From: Tiliqua scincoides
Taxonomy: Eukaryota; Chordata; Lepidosauria; Squamata; Scincidae
DNA: 64,000 nt
Direction of reading: 5' to 3'
NCBI RefSeq assembly: GCF_035046505.1
Contig: NC_089822.1
Coordinates: forward strand, 263,697,024 to 263,761,023
Every line of letters begins with the position of its first letter. Positions within the stretch are counted from its first letter, which is position 1. The notes below the pieces were generated by a model that saw only the letters and a program-made list of their open reading frames with translations, did not search any database and was not told the DNA's origin. Of the stretch, positions 54,801 to 63,735 are shown piece by piece. A program made the translations under genes and the position numbers.

Positions 54801-55225
54801 ATAATCCTCCTTGTCTCCATCTCCTAGGAGGCTAAAGGCCTGTTTGGCTTCTCCACTGAGTGCTGGCAGGAGTCGGGCTGCCCACTCTTTTCTAGGCCAC
54901 CGACAGGCTTCAGCAACTTGTTCAAAGGCAGCCAGAAAGGCCTTGGCATCATCCCACGGGGTGGTCTCCGACAGCTGTGGCTTCCCCCATGCGGAGTGAG
55001 GCGCCTGCAGGGTCTTGAGGAACTCCTGCCATTGGGCTTCCCAGCGCTGTTGCATCCCCCGAGAGGGTTCCCGTCTTCCCTCTCGCCGTGCTCTCCAGCC
55101 CAGTCGCTCCGTCATATGCGGAGACTGAATTACACCAGAGGGTTGAGGGGCTCCTTCCGAACCCCGCTCTAGTTCTGAATCGGCAGATTTCTCCTCCTTC
55201 ATCACCTTCGCTGCTGGCTCTACCC
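42337..55225 (-). CDS. Gene C: SCAN-KRAB gene with Myb/SANT-like terminal exons
   Basis: Minus-strand exons are 55225-54471 (SCAN, ATG at 55202), 52813-52693, 51864-51782, 50901-50775 (KRAB-A), 48680-48573 (KRAB-B), 44525-43092 (Myb/SANT) and 42801 downward. All have AG/GT borders and compatible phases. Summed from the ATG, the coding length is divisible by three with the last exon read to 42563 (about 947 residues) or, with an acceptor 16 nt further in, to 42337 (about 1017). No finger exon lies between KRAB-B and Myb/SANT. AATAAA follows at 41866-41861. SCAN plus Myb/SANT is known from ZSCAN20/29, but those end in fingers. Joining the KRAB and Myb/SANT parts is inference from phase and order. 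Two separate genes remain possible. Confidence 0.5.
43092..44525 (-). CDS. Myb/SANT-like DNA-binding exon (gene C or separate Harbinger-derived gene)
   Basis: The acceptor TTCTGCAG|GT (phase 1) opens a 1434-nt uninterrupted, GC-rich exon ending TTCAG|GTAAGTGAGG (phase 1). Near residues 75-165 lies a trihelix-type Myb/SANT domain: PWTEFETGTFLDLWLTDYV, YNWISKEMAKRGYERTSSQC, then REKINQLKKKFKDV. This fold binds DNA and is found in the ORF1 protein of PIF/Harbinger transposons and in host MSANTD, NAIF1 and ZSCAN20/29 proteins. A long Ser/Thr/Pro-rich, low-complexity region and an acidic tail follow. There is no ATG near its start, and an in-frame upstream exon is required. No DDE nuclease gene is nearby. 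Confidence 0.8.
44526..45224. other. Gene C intron, no recognised element
   Basis: Intronic sequence between the KRAB-B and Myb/SANT exons. No gene or repeat could be named here. Confidence 0.35.
45977..46306. repeat. hAT MITE (GCAATTTTCAAC family)
   Basis: Ends AGCAACTTTCAAC and AGCAGTTTTCAAT, with GTGGCACAC segments at both sides and internal GGGACTCTTCCAGG mirrored. Copies also at 45225-45432 (left-truncated), 52941-53292 and 55537-55821, all in gene C introns. Confidence 0.7.
46495..46640 (+). repeat. MIR-like CORE-SINE
   Basis: GGGTTCAAATCCCCATTGAG, then TTGGGCCAGTAACTC and ACCTCATAGGATTGTTGTGA. Confidence 0.7.
47250..47605 (-). repeat. CR1 3' end
   Basis: Reverse copy of the main CR1 tail with a poly-T run near 47503. 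The coding end is readable as FLEEKSITGY. Confidence 0.8.
48573..48680 (-). CDS. Gene C KRAB-B exon
   Basis: The 108-nt exon has acceptor CTCAAG|AGG and donor TCAG|GTAAGG, phase 1 to 1, the same length as in gene A. It encodes GLLVPKPDLASHLAKEEKMF then HQFPVESERLAGEDS. VPKPDL..HL..EE is close to the canonical KRAB-B pattern. Confidence 0.75.
49354..49850. mobile_element. Tigger/pogo-type non-autonomous element
   Basis: Ends TAGGTCCAACCTTGTTATGC and CAGGTTGAGCTTCATTATTC (complement), flanked by TA. No coding region was recognised. Confidence 0.65.
49851..50774. other. Gene C intron, no recognised element
   Basis: Intron between KRAB-A and KRAB-B exons. A fragment of a short MITE is possible, but nothing can be supported. 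Confidence 0.3.
50775..50901 (-). CDS. Gene C variant KRAB-A exon
   Basis: The 127-nt exon has acceptor TTCTAG|GGAC and donor TTGG|GTAAGG, phase 0 to 1. It encodes SLHMVERTPVQPGQGTMFWK then VLQEENRRVNSL. It keeps the 'Q..MFWKVLQEE...V.SL' half of the A-box. EW has become ER, so it is more degenerate than in gene A. Confidence 0.7.
51782..51864 (-). CDS. Gene C short LLPPEGQ exon
   Basis: The 83-nt exon has acceptor CCTAG|GC and donor GAG|GTATGT, phase 1 to 0. It encodes [20 protein letters not shown] then DGLTE. The LLPPEGQ core is shared with genes A and B. Confidence 0.65.
52693..52813 (-). CDS. Gene C linker exon
   Basis: The 121-nt exon has acceptor TTTCAG|GGG and donor CTGG|GTAAGG, phase 0 to 1. 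It encodes GRLLEEHVSSLEPEEEPLD then TAQDQIYTEAKQNGDGEMNL. It corresponds to the post-SCAN linker of genes A and B. Confidence 0.7.
52941..53292. repeat. hAT MITE (GCAATTTTCAAC family)
   Basis: Ends AGCAATTTTCTAC and AGCAATTTTCAGC, with imperfect 8-bp flanks TTGTACAT and TTGTATGT. Confidence 0.7.
53440..53760. mobile_element. Tigger/pogo-type MITE
   Basis: Ends CAGTGGTCCCTCCTTATCCG and CAGTTGGTCCTCTGTATCTG (complement), flanked by TA (53438-53439, 53761-53762). It resembles the Tigger7/MER44 end pattern. Confidence 0.8.
54067..54450. repeat. Tigger-like remnant
   Basis: Left end CAGGGGGATGGAGGTATCCG after TA. The right part has GGATTCCATATCCATTGG and ends near GGATCCACTTT. A similar stub is at about 11640-11710. 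Confidence 0.5.
54471..55225 (-). CDS. Gene C SCAN exon
   Basis: The ATG at 55202-55200 begins MKEEKSADSELERGSEGAP. A capsid-N-lobe-like segment (FLAAFEQVAEACRWP) and a SCAN core ([34 protein letters not shown]) follow. The donor is CAG|GTGAGG at 54471 and the acceptor TTGGAG|GGG at 55226. The frame is intact. It is more divergent from A and B than they are from each other. Confidence 0.88.
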
Positions 55226-55536
55226 CTCCAATAGAAAATGAGAGACACAGTGATATCCTTTCTGGAAGGTACGATTCCAGACAAAACCTTTTCCTATCAA
55301 TGAACCCCCTGATTGTGGTAGGAAGACACATAAAAACCCAAGTTTTACCTTCTTGACTGGTCATATAGCATTCAAACAGGGTATCTCAGGGCTGAAGAGT
55401 TGTGCGTGGTACTGGAAGAGCTTGTAATCTCAGATACTGCTAGCGGTTCCCGGCCACTCGTTGGAGGTACACTGATTTGTAGGTGTCCTTTCACCCTGGA
55501 GATACACAGTGCAAAATGCATCACAAAAGAAATGAC

Positions 55537-55821
55537 TAACCAGCAATTTTCAGCCTTTTTGTTCTCCTCACAGCACACTGACCTCTATGGTCTTCTCTAT
55601 GGCGTTTCCCTCCTGTGATGTCACTTCTGGCTTCCAGGAGACCCTTCTTGGTTCTGAGGCTCTGCCTGTGGAGGAAGAGAGACAGGCAATCTGTTACTAC
55701 AGACAGTAGTAAAAACAGAGCTGCAGAACTCAGAAGATATTTTCAACTATTTTCAACCGCTGTGCTCCAAACTCCTGTGGCACACCTGCAGGCCTTTTGT
55801 GGCACGCGGGTTGAAAAAATG
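55537..55821. repeat. hAT MITE (GCAATTTTCAAC family)
   Basis: Left CAGCAATTTTCAGCC, right GGTTGAAAAAATG. Internal gtggcac and CTTCTGGCTTCCAGGAGA segments match the copies at 46.0 and 52.9 kb. Confidence 0.65.
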
Positions 55822-56344
55822 CAAAACGACACTGTAATAAGTAACATTTTAAAGGTTTCACTTTTCCCCCCTTCACAGCAGAAGCAATTTGATCAGTGTA
55901 CCCGAGTGGTTCTGTTTTAAAGCAGATTTTGCACCTTGGACACGTTTACCTGGTACACAGATCCATTTAACAGCAATTCATTATACAGAGTCACAGAGAT
56001 TCCAAAAATACAGGTATGCCTGAGGAATCCTCAAATGTGGTCCAGAACACAGAGGCGTGCAAGGCAGGCAGACTTCCTACACTCCCAATCCACTGCAGAC
56101 TGGGACAATGTAGTACTTTCCCCACTTGATCAGCCTCATGCAATTAAAGGATATGAAACACCCAAGAAAGGAGCACTTTATTTATTATTATTATTATTAT
56201 GTGAGAGGTTCATAGTAACTTAAGATGAGCCCTGATGGTTCAGGTCAAAGGCCCATCTAGACCACTTCTTGCATCTTTCACACATGCCTCAGAGGGAATT
56301 CAAGACTAGATCCAATGGGAGAGAAGATTCTGGCTGGAGATCAG

Positions 56345-57223
56345 GAAGAAATGCACATTGGGCAAAAAATCAAAACTTCACATATAGGCTGATGGGTTCT
56401 GAGCTGTCTGTGACAGATCAGGAGAGAGATCTTGGGGTGGTGGTGGACAGGTCGATGAAAGTGTCGACCCAATGTGTGGCAGCAATAAAGAAGGACAATT
56501 CTACGTTTGGGATTATTAGAAAAGTTATTGAGAACAAAACGGCTAATATTATAATGCCATTGTACAAATCGATGGTAAGGCCACACCTGGAGTATTGTGT
56601 CCAGTTCTGGTCGCTGCATCTCAAAAAGGATATAGTGGAAATGGAAAAGGTGCAAAAAAGGGCAACTAAGATGATTGCTGGGCTGGGGCACCTTCCTTAT
56701 GAGGAAAGGCTACAGCGTTTGGGCCTTTTCAGCCTAGAAAAGAGATGCCTGAGGGGGGGGACATGATTGAGACATACAAAATTATGCAGGGGATGGACAA
56801 AGTGGATAGAGAGATGCTCTTTACGCTCTCACATAACACCAGAACCAGGGGACATCTGCTAAAATTGAGTGTTGGGAGAGTTAGGATAGACAAAAGAAAA
56901 TATTTCTTTACTCAGCATGTGGTTGGTCTGTGGAACTCCTTGGCACAGGATGTGGTGATGTCATCTGGCCTGGACACCTTTAAAAGGGGATTGGACAAGT
57001 TTCTGGAGGAAAAATCCATTACGGGTTACAAGCCATGATGTGTATGCGCAACCTCCTGATTTTAGAAATTGGCTATGTCAGAAGGCCAGATGCAAGGGAC
57101 GGCACCAGGACGCAGGTCTCTTGTTATCAGGTGTGCTCCCTGAGGTATTTGGTGGGCCGCTGTGAGATACAGGAAGCTGGACTAGATGGGCCATGGCCTG
57201 ATCCAGTGGGGCTGTTCTTATGA
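56345..57223 (+). mobile_element. CR1 LINE, 5'-truncated
   Basis: Encodes NFTYRLMGSELSVTDQERDL to YEERLQRLGLFSLEKRCLR. A one-base change in a G run near 56752 then moves the frame to ETYKIMQGMDKVDREMLFTL and FLEEKSITGYKP. It ends with the standard tail. Confidence 0.88.
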
Positions 57224-57224
57224 T

Positions 57225-57725
57225 GGTCAGGGCAGTTTGGCAGTGGAACAGATTGCTGAGAGAGGTGGTGGACTTTCCTTCTCTGGAGATCTTCAGGTAG
57301 AGGCTGGATAGGCACCTGCTGGAGATGCTCTAGGGCAGGGTGGTCCAACATGCAGCCCACGGGTATCATGTTTGGCCATCCTCAAACAATCCCACTGCAC
57401 CCCCCGCCACCTGTTGCTTCAGTGGTTTTTTTTTTATCTCCCCGCTGCCCCGTTTTGGCTGGAAAAGCTGGAATGGTGTGGCAGGGATATCAAAAAGCCC
57501 CACTGCATCCACCACTTACTCCTCCTTAGAGTGACTTTGGTGGCTCAGAACCCGGAAGTAATTACTTCCACGCCTGGGCACTTGGAGGGGATGGAAGCCC
57601 TTCCAGGATCTGGAAGCCCCCTTAGTATTAAAAGTTGGACAACCCTGCTCTAGGAAGACTTCCTGCTACAAGTGGAAAGTTGGACTAGATGGCCTTATGG
57701 GTCCCTTCCAACTCTATGATTCTAA
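57225..57725 (+). repeat. CR1 (second subfamily) interrupted by hAT
   Basis: CAGTGGAACAGATTGCTGAG to CACCTGCTGGAGATGCTCTA, then after the insertion TTCCTGCTACAAGTGG and TTCCAACTCTATGATTCTA. Confidence 0.8.
57336..57647. mobile_element. hAT MITE in CR1 with 8-bp duplication
   Basis: Ends CAGGGTGGTCCAACATG and CAGGGTTGTCCAACTTT, flanked by CTCTAGGG and CTCTAGGA. Confidence 0.85.
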
Positions 57726-57734
57726 GCGAAGATA

Positions 57735-57925
57735 TAAGTATCCTGTTGCCACTCTCTTGCTTCAGGCCTTCAGAGATAGCTTACCCCTAAAACCCAGAGG
57801 TTGCATATGGTCATCATGGCTTGTAACCCATGACAGACTTTTCCTCCATCAATCTATCCAATTCCCTTTTAAAAGCATCTAAGTCAGGTTCCAACACAAC
57901 ATCTTGTGGCAAGGAGTTCCATTTA
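57735..57925 (-). repeat. CR1 3' end
   Basis: Reverse-oriented coding end (minus strand ELLATRCCVGT-like with DAFKRELDRLMEEKSVMGY) and the start of the 3' region. Confidence 0.65.
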
Positions 57926-58068
57926 TCATCATCCAGTTTGTCCTAACTGCAACCAACATTACTAGCATGAACAGCTTACACAGAAGAGTGTTCAGATGCA
58001 CCTTCCCACCTTTGCAATGAAAGAAACTGATCTGGGAATGAGGGCAGGAGCCAGACAAAGCCTTACTG

Positions 58069-58425
58069 CGGCGGTTTTCAAACTCTCTGGGAGTTTGAAA
58101 CCCGCAGTAAGTCTTTGCGGGGGCGGGGGGGGAGGCAGCAGGGAGAAGGCAAAGCGGAGCGATTCTGTTCCGCTTCCCATTTTGCGGAGCAGGGTGCGAT
58201 AGCTCCTCTTTCACTTTTCCTGACCTGGGGAGCCCTGCCCAAGGTTGCGCAGGGCTCCCCGCACCCCTGGGAGGCTGCAGGAGGCTTGGGCAAGTGCACC
58301 CAAGCCCCTGCAGCCCCCCTGAACGGCGCTGCCTTCCCCGTCTCCTGGCTGCCTCCGCCCCTTAAGGGTCAGAGGCCAGGACCCACAGGCTGGGGCGTCG
58401 TGATGCCCCAGTTTGAATACCACTG
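58069..58425. mobile_element. GC-rich hAT MITE with perfect 8-bp duplication
   Basis: Ends CGGCGGTTTTCAAAC and CAGTGGTATTCAAAC, flanked by CCTTACTG at 58061-58068 and 58426-58433. Its GC content imitates a CpG island. Confidence 0.88.
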
Positions 58426-58694
58426 CCTTACTGGTTTTATGAAGCTCTGGATTAACCCTTATTCTCCCCTCCCCCCACTGGAAAGGGCACCTACATTTGT
58501 GTAAGATACACTTACTCTCAACCATCATTGCCATTGCTTTCTTCTCTTTCCATCACTGTAAGTGCCTTGGGACAGGGACCTGATTTTTGCATATGTCACC
58601 ATATCCACAACTCTGAATGAAACAAGGCTGGTCAAATACCAAGGACAGCTTAGACAGCACCTCCCCAACTAGCCCTGTTCGGCTCATGTAAGAC

Positions 58695-58964
58695 CAGTGG
58701 CGTAGCTAATGGGGGTGCAAAGCACTACATTTTACAGGGATCCTCACCACAGCATGCAAGGGGTTCCTCCCCCTCGGAGCCTTTACAAGCGTAGGGGGGA
58801 GCAAAACGGAGGTGTATGCCCAGAAGGTCTCCCTGAGAGGCTCCCAAAAGGCATATGCCTCCCTTTTGCTCCCCCCCAGCCTCCCAAAAGGAGGGGTCCC
58901 TTGTGCACTGTGGTGAGGCTCCCTACAATACTTAGTGCTTTGCACCCCTCTAGCTATGCCACTG
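58695..58964. repeat. hAT MITE (CAGTGGCGTA family)
   Basis: Left CAGTGGCGTAGCTAATGGGG, right CCCTCTAGCTATGCCACTG. Internal sequence contains a mirrored CTCCCAAAAGG segment. Confidence 0.75.
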
Positions 58965-59439
58965 CTTAAGCCATACAGGCTCTCTGACAGCAAGTGTCCC
59001 ATCTGCCTCCCAGCTTGCCCAGAAGTGGTTGGCAAGTCACATGGGGAGGGAGGTGTCAAGAGTTCTTCCTAGCTACACACACAGCTGAAATGCTGGTTTA
59101 ATGTACACACCCCCAGGACACATGATTAGCACTGTGGGCTATCACTTGGGAAGGCCCTCAAATAAGCTTCAGTGCCCCCCCTTAGCCATTCACCAATGAG
59201 CTAGCAACCAGCAGCTGTAAGGACAGCCAACAGTGCCACCACCAGTATGCACTGTCAAACATGTAATACATGCAAAAGTCAAGTCTCTGCCCCAAGGTGC
59301 TTACAATTTAGAGTGGTGGGAGGGGGAAGAAAGGCATGACCATAATGAAGCCAGGATGAGACCAAACACGTTTTACACAGATGCAGGTGCCCTTTCTGGT
59401 GGGAAAGGGGGCGATAAGGGGTGACCCCAACCCCCCCTC

Positions 59440-60180
59440 ATGGAGCCCTGTTCTGCCCACTTAAGGGAAGCTCTCCCCTGCCTTCTTTGGGGTCAAGGGC
59501 CTGTTAAAGAGGGTGCAGGCACCCCCCAGCAAGCCGCTTGCCCTCTCTTGGGGGTGCCCCTCATCTCCTGCAAAGAGGAGGGTGATGGGGGTCTCCCCAT
59601 CCCCACTCCAGCCCCCCTGCAGCTCGCCCCTCCTGCAAGCCATGCAGCGGGGGGAGTCCTGGGCGGAGAGGGGCTGCCCCACACAGGACCCACTTTTAAC
59701 CCTTTCCAGCCCGCCAGAGAGCACACAAAGGCAGCCCCCAGTGGCAGCCCCCCTGCGCCCCCCTCCTCTGGGCCCAGGGGCGGGATCCCCCCCATTGCGG
59801 GCCGGGGGGAGCGCCCCAGCCCCCCAACTCACTTCCCCGGGCCTGGGTCCACGCCGACTCCCTTCAGAGCTGGAGAAAGCGGAAGGCTGCGCGCCCGGAA
59901 CCTACTCCTGCTGCCTGGGCGCTCCCCCCGCCAGCCAGCCAGCCAGCCAGCCTCTTCCCCGGGCTTTCTTCGTCTCCGCTGCTGCCTCCTCCTCCTGCCG
60001 GTCATCTGCGGTCTCGGGGCGCCGCCTGCTGCACAGCGGAAGGACTGCAGCAGCTGGCAGAGGGAGGGAGGTGCCCAGCGCTGAGTCAGCGCCTCCCCTT
60101 TGCTGAGTCAGCGCAGCTTCTCCGCCCCGCTCGGGCTGCAAGCAGACGAGTCTCTCTGGGGTGGGACGCGCGTGGGTGGC
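59440..60180. promoter_or_regulatory. CpG island, probable gene C promoter and first exon
   Basis: This is a strongly GC- and CpG-rich block about 4.3 kb upstream of the gene C SCAN exon. On the minus strand GGGGAA|GTGAGT at 59833 is a good donor for a non-coding first exon. A short GCCA tandem run is at 59932-59952. Open frames on both strands here are composition effects. Confidence 0.55.
60078..60113. promoter_or_regulatory. Two Maf-recognition (T-MARE/AP-1) motifs
   Basis: GCGCTGAGTCAGCGC at 60078-60092 is a perfect 15-bp palindrome, and TGCTGAGTCAGCG at 60101-60113 matches T-MARE (TGCTGAGTCAGCA) at 12 of 13 positions. Their centres are 22 bp apart, about two helix turns, inside the CpG island. 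MAREs bind small Maf with NRF/BACH/NF-E2 partners. Function here is inferred. Confidence 0.5.
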
Positions 60181-60264
60181 CCAAGCAGCCGCGTGTCTCC
60201 TCGAAAGCAACTCCCATGGTGTTCAATGGAACTTACTCCCAGGAAAGTGAGTTCACTTTCACAG

Positions 60265-60980
60265 GGGTTCACAAACTTCTTAGCCCCAGGACCCGCTTTT
60301 TAGAACAATCATCTGACAGTGATGTCATGAACGTCGGAGTGATGTCATAGCCAGAAGTGACACCATCAAGCAGGAACACTTTTAAGACCCCCCAAATGAC
60401 ACACTCAAATGAAATCATTACGTAAATTAAAAGTTTACAATAAGTTACAAATTATTTGAAATAAAGAATCCTAATCCTTCCCTCCCCCCAGCATCACTAA
60501 TATTGTCTCACAACCAGGGTAAGAACTTAAGGCAATGGTTCTAAAACTTTTTAGCACTGGGACCCACTTTTTAGAATAACATTCTGTCAGGGCCCACCAG
60601 AAGTGATGTACTGGCTTGGAAGTGACATCATCACACAGGAACATTTTTAATAACCCCGTATGACACAATCAAATCATTAAGGCCTAAATCAACCAACTTT
60701 CCAGCACTGACATAGCTGTGCCAATGGGGCACGTGCTGCATCCTGCCTTGGGGGCAGTCACGAGGCCTCCTCAAGGTAAGGGAATATTTGTTGGAGTTGA
60801 ATGTTACCTTGGAGTTGCCCTGACCTCAGTGCTGGAAAGTTGGTTAGGTTTGCACCTTAAGTAAGTTAATTAAAAAGTTTACAATAAGTTTTTTAAAAAA
60901 TTTTAAAATAAAGAACCGTCCTAATCTTCCCCCACCCCAGCATCTCTAATATTGTCTTACAGAGAGCCAGGATAAGTCCT
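60265..60980. repeat. Two adjoining hAT copies with a MITE inside
   Basis: Copies of the CAGTGGTTCTCAAAC family begin near 60265 and 60533. The second is split by a CCAATCCTATCC-family MITE at about 60683-60855. Internal ATCATCAAGCAGGAACA segments match 61.1 and 61.6 kb. Confidence 0.6.
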
Positions 60981-60985
60981 TAAGG

Positions 60986-61425
60986 CAGTGGTTCTCAAAC
61001 CTTTTAGCACCAGGACCACTTTTTAGAATGACAATCTGTCAGGACCCACCAGAAGTGATATCATGGCTGGGAGTGACATCATCAAGCAGAAACATTTTTA
61101 ACACCCTCCCCTGGGATATGACAAAATCAAATTAATCAATTAAATAAATTAAAAGTTTACAATAAGTATAAAATAAAGAAACCTCCAAAATCTGTTTTTT
61201 AAAAAATTCCCCAAACATCTCAAAGGCTGCAATCCTATCCACAGCCACACTGACTATCATAAAAGCATATACATAGTAGCCTGTTAAAAGGACAGATCTG
61301 GAACATTTACCCAAATGCAATCACATACCATGGTAACATCAAGTCTAACATATTGAAAATAAAATACACATTCAAATGAATGGGGACCCACCTAGTGAGT
61401 CCCGACCCACAATTTGAGAAACACT
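60986..61425. mobile_element. hAT MITE (CAGTGGTTCTCAAAC family)
   Basis: Left CAGTGGTTCTCAAACC, right AATTTGAGAAACACTG, with GTGGGTC segments near the right end. Confidence 0.8.
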
Positions 61426-61528
61426 GGCGTAAATGATTGGGAGAAGCTGACGCTTGACACAGCACTTCAGGTGTCAGAAGGTTTTGGGCCAGTCCTACAA
61501 GCCTATCAGGACAGGGAGTCTTGTAAAG

Positions 61529-61887
61529 CAGTGGTTCTCAAACTTTTAGTGTCAGGACCCACTATTTAGAATGAGAATCTGTCAGGACCCACCAGAAGTG
61601 ATGTCATGACTGGAAGTGACATCATCAGGCAGGAAAATTTTTTACAATTCTAGGCTGCAATCCTGCCCACACTTACGCAGGAGTAAGTCCCATTTACTAT
61701 CATTGTTAAAAGCATATACATAGTAGCCTATTAAAAGTACAGCTCTATAACATTTTCCTAAATGCAGTCACATACCATGATAGCATCAAATCTAATATAT
61801 TAAAAACAAAATATTGAAATGGAGACCCACCTGAAATAGGCTCGTGACCCACCTAGTAGGTCCCGACCCACAATTTGAGAAACAATG
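61529..61887. mobile_element. hAT MITE (CAGTGGTTCTCAAAC family)
   Basis: Left CAGTGGTTCTCAAAC, right TTTGAGAAACAATG, with near-matching flanks TTGTAAAG and TTGTGAAG. It carries part of a short palindromic MITE at 61650-61700. Confidence 0.8.
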
Positions 61888-62224
61888 TTTGTGAAGCATT
61901 CGGGTATTTAGAGATGGGAAAATGTTCCCAACACAGCCATGTGCAGTTATTTCCAAACCAGGAGCCTGCAACCGCAAAGTTCTGGGCCTCATTAAAACAT
62001 TCTTGGATCCGGGTGATTTGCCACTGTTAGAAAAAAAAAATGTGGCTGGGATTTTGTTTCTTTTTAATAATACTTCTTTAGTCATGGATTTTTAGGTTTT
62101 GGATGATTGGCAGAAAATAATCATAAAATGTATAAGATCTAATAAAGGAACACAAGCTTCTCCAAAGTTGACTTAATGACAGATTTATGAATACCAGGTG
62201 CCACTAAATTCTATCATGCGGGTT

Positions 62225-62890
62225 CATTTGCCTGTGTATATGACTGAGGTTCAGTTGGCAACCTTGTCTCGAAAGACTATAGTATCGCACTCTGAATGAA
62301 CATAAGAACAGCCCCACTGGATCAGGCCATAGGCCCATCTAGTCCAGCTTCCTGTATCTCACAGCGGCCCACCAAATGCCCCAGGGAGCACACCAGATAA
62401 CAAGAGACCTCATGGTGAGGTGAGTGGTGAGGTGAGGTGCAGAATGGTGGTTCTGCAACAGTGTCTAGTGTGCCTGAAAAGGCCGATTTGGGAGTGGCAA
62501 TCCCTTCCACACTGGGAGCAAGTGCAGTCTGTCCCTGGTCTGTCTCCCTGGCTATGGGCCTTCCTTCTTTGCCTCTTAGCCTCAGACTGTTGGCCAAGTG
62601 TCTCTTCAAACTGGGAAAGGCCATGCTGCACAGCCTGCCTCCAAGTGGGCCGCTCAGAGGCCAGGGTTTCCCACCTGTTTAGGTCCATTTCTAAGGCTTT
62701 CAGATCTCTTTTGCAGATATCCTTGTAGCACAGCTGTGGTCTACCTGCAGGGCGCTTTCCCTGCACGAGTTCTCCATAGAGGAGATCCTTTGGGATCCGC
62801 CCATCATCCATTCTCACGACATGACCGAGCCAATGCAGGCGTCTCTGTTTCAGCAGAGCATACATGCTAGGGATTCCAGCTCGTTCCAGC
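62225..62890 (-). mobile_element. RTE-like LINE copy split by a CR1 tail
   Basis: Minus strand 62880-62415 encodes [40 protein letters not shown] and a CSQCGRDCHSQIGLFRHTRH end. Its 3' tail is at 62250-62295. A minus-strand CR1 3' end (62296-62414) lies between them. Confidence 0.82.
62296..62414 (-). repeat. CR1 3' end inside the RTE-like LINE
   Basis: ATAAGAACAGCCCCACTGGA through AACAAGAGACCTCAT, the reverse of the main CR1 tail. A short GTGAGGTGAG repeat follows at 62415-62437. Confidence 0.8.
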
Positions 62891-62999
62891 TGAGATTACA
62901 ACCTGACTGAGGTTACAACCCTAAGCATTCTTACATGGAAGTAAGTCTCATTGACCTCCATGGGGTGTACTTTTTAATAGACAAGCATAGGATTGTGCT

Positions 63000-63125
63000 C
63001 TGAATTCTTCCTGATCATGATAGCTGAACAACGTCAGGGCATAAACAGGGCATAAGCCGCTTTGAGGGCCCTTCAGTGGGGTGGAAAAGGTGGGATATAA
63101 ATCTCTTAAATAAATTAAATAAATA
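63000..63125 (+). repeat. L2-type LINE 3' end
   Basis: GGGCATAAGCCGCTTTGAGG and GGTGGGATATAAATCTC, then AAATAAATAAA-type end. Confidence 0.55.
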
Positions 63126-63440
63126 AACATTTATGGGAGGTGAAAGTATTGGACACATGTAGAAGGAAGCAACAAATTTTATGGTTGCATTTCAAATACC
63201 GTATAAGCCTCCACTCCATTCTGGATTATCTCCAGCAACACCTTTGTTTCTCAATCAGCAGATCCAAGACAGATCTGCAGATCTTGGAGGTGTTTCAATA
63301 GGGAAGATACATTTTTCTGACAGGTATCACAAACCTTCTCAGAGACTCACATGTGATGTCGTAGAAGGAAGTTAACAGGCAAGCCGGCTGGCCTATGCTG
63401 TATCCAGTGCAGAGTGGGAGGTGGCTGTAGCACAATTCAG

Positions 63441-63735
63441 GTGGAACTCTTTGCCACAGGATGTGGTGATGGCGACTGGCCTGGACGCCTTTAAAAGGGG
63501 ATTGGACAAGTTTCTGGAGGAAAAATCCATTACGGGGTACAAGCCATGATGTGTATGCGCAACCTCCTGATTTTAGAAATGGGCTATGTCAGAAGGCCAG
63601 ATGCAAGGGAGGGCACCAGGATGAAGTCTCTTGTTATCTGGTGTGCTCCCTGGGGCATTTGGTGGGCCGCTGTGAGATACAGGAAGCTGGACTAGATGGG
63701 CCTATGGCCTGATCCAGTGGGGCTGTTCTTATGTT
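63441..63735 (+). repeat. CR1 3' end
   Basis: Encodes WNSLPQDVVMATGLDAFKRG, then FLEEKSITGYKP, then the full tail. The last 265 bp of the window hold only unclassified sequence. Confidence 0.85.

Noticed and set aside
58050-58430. A further CpG-island promoter
   Set aside because: The GC-rich block is bounded exactly by hAT ends and CCTTACTG duplications, so it is a transposon.
59440-60210. Open frames of about 200 codons on both strands
   Set aside because: CpG-island composition effect, with no conserved motif.
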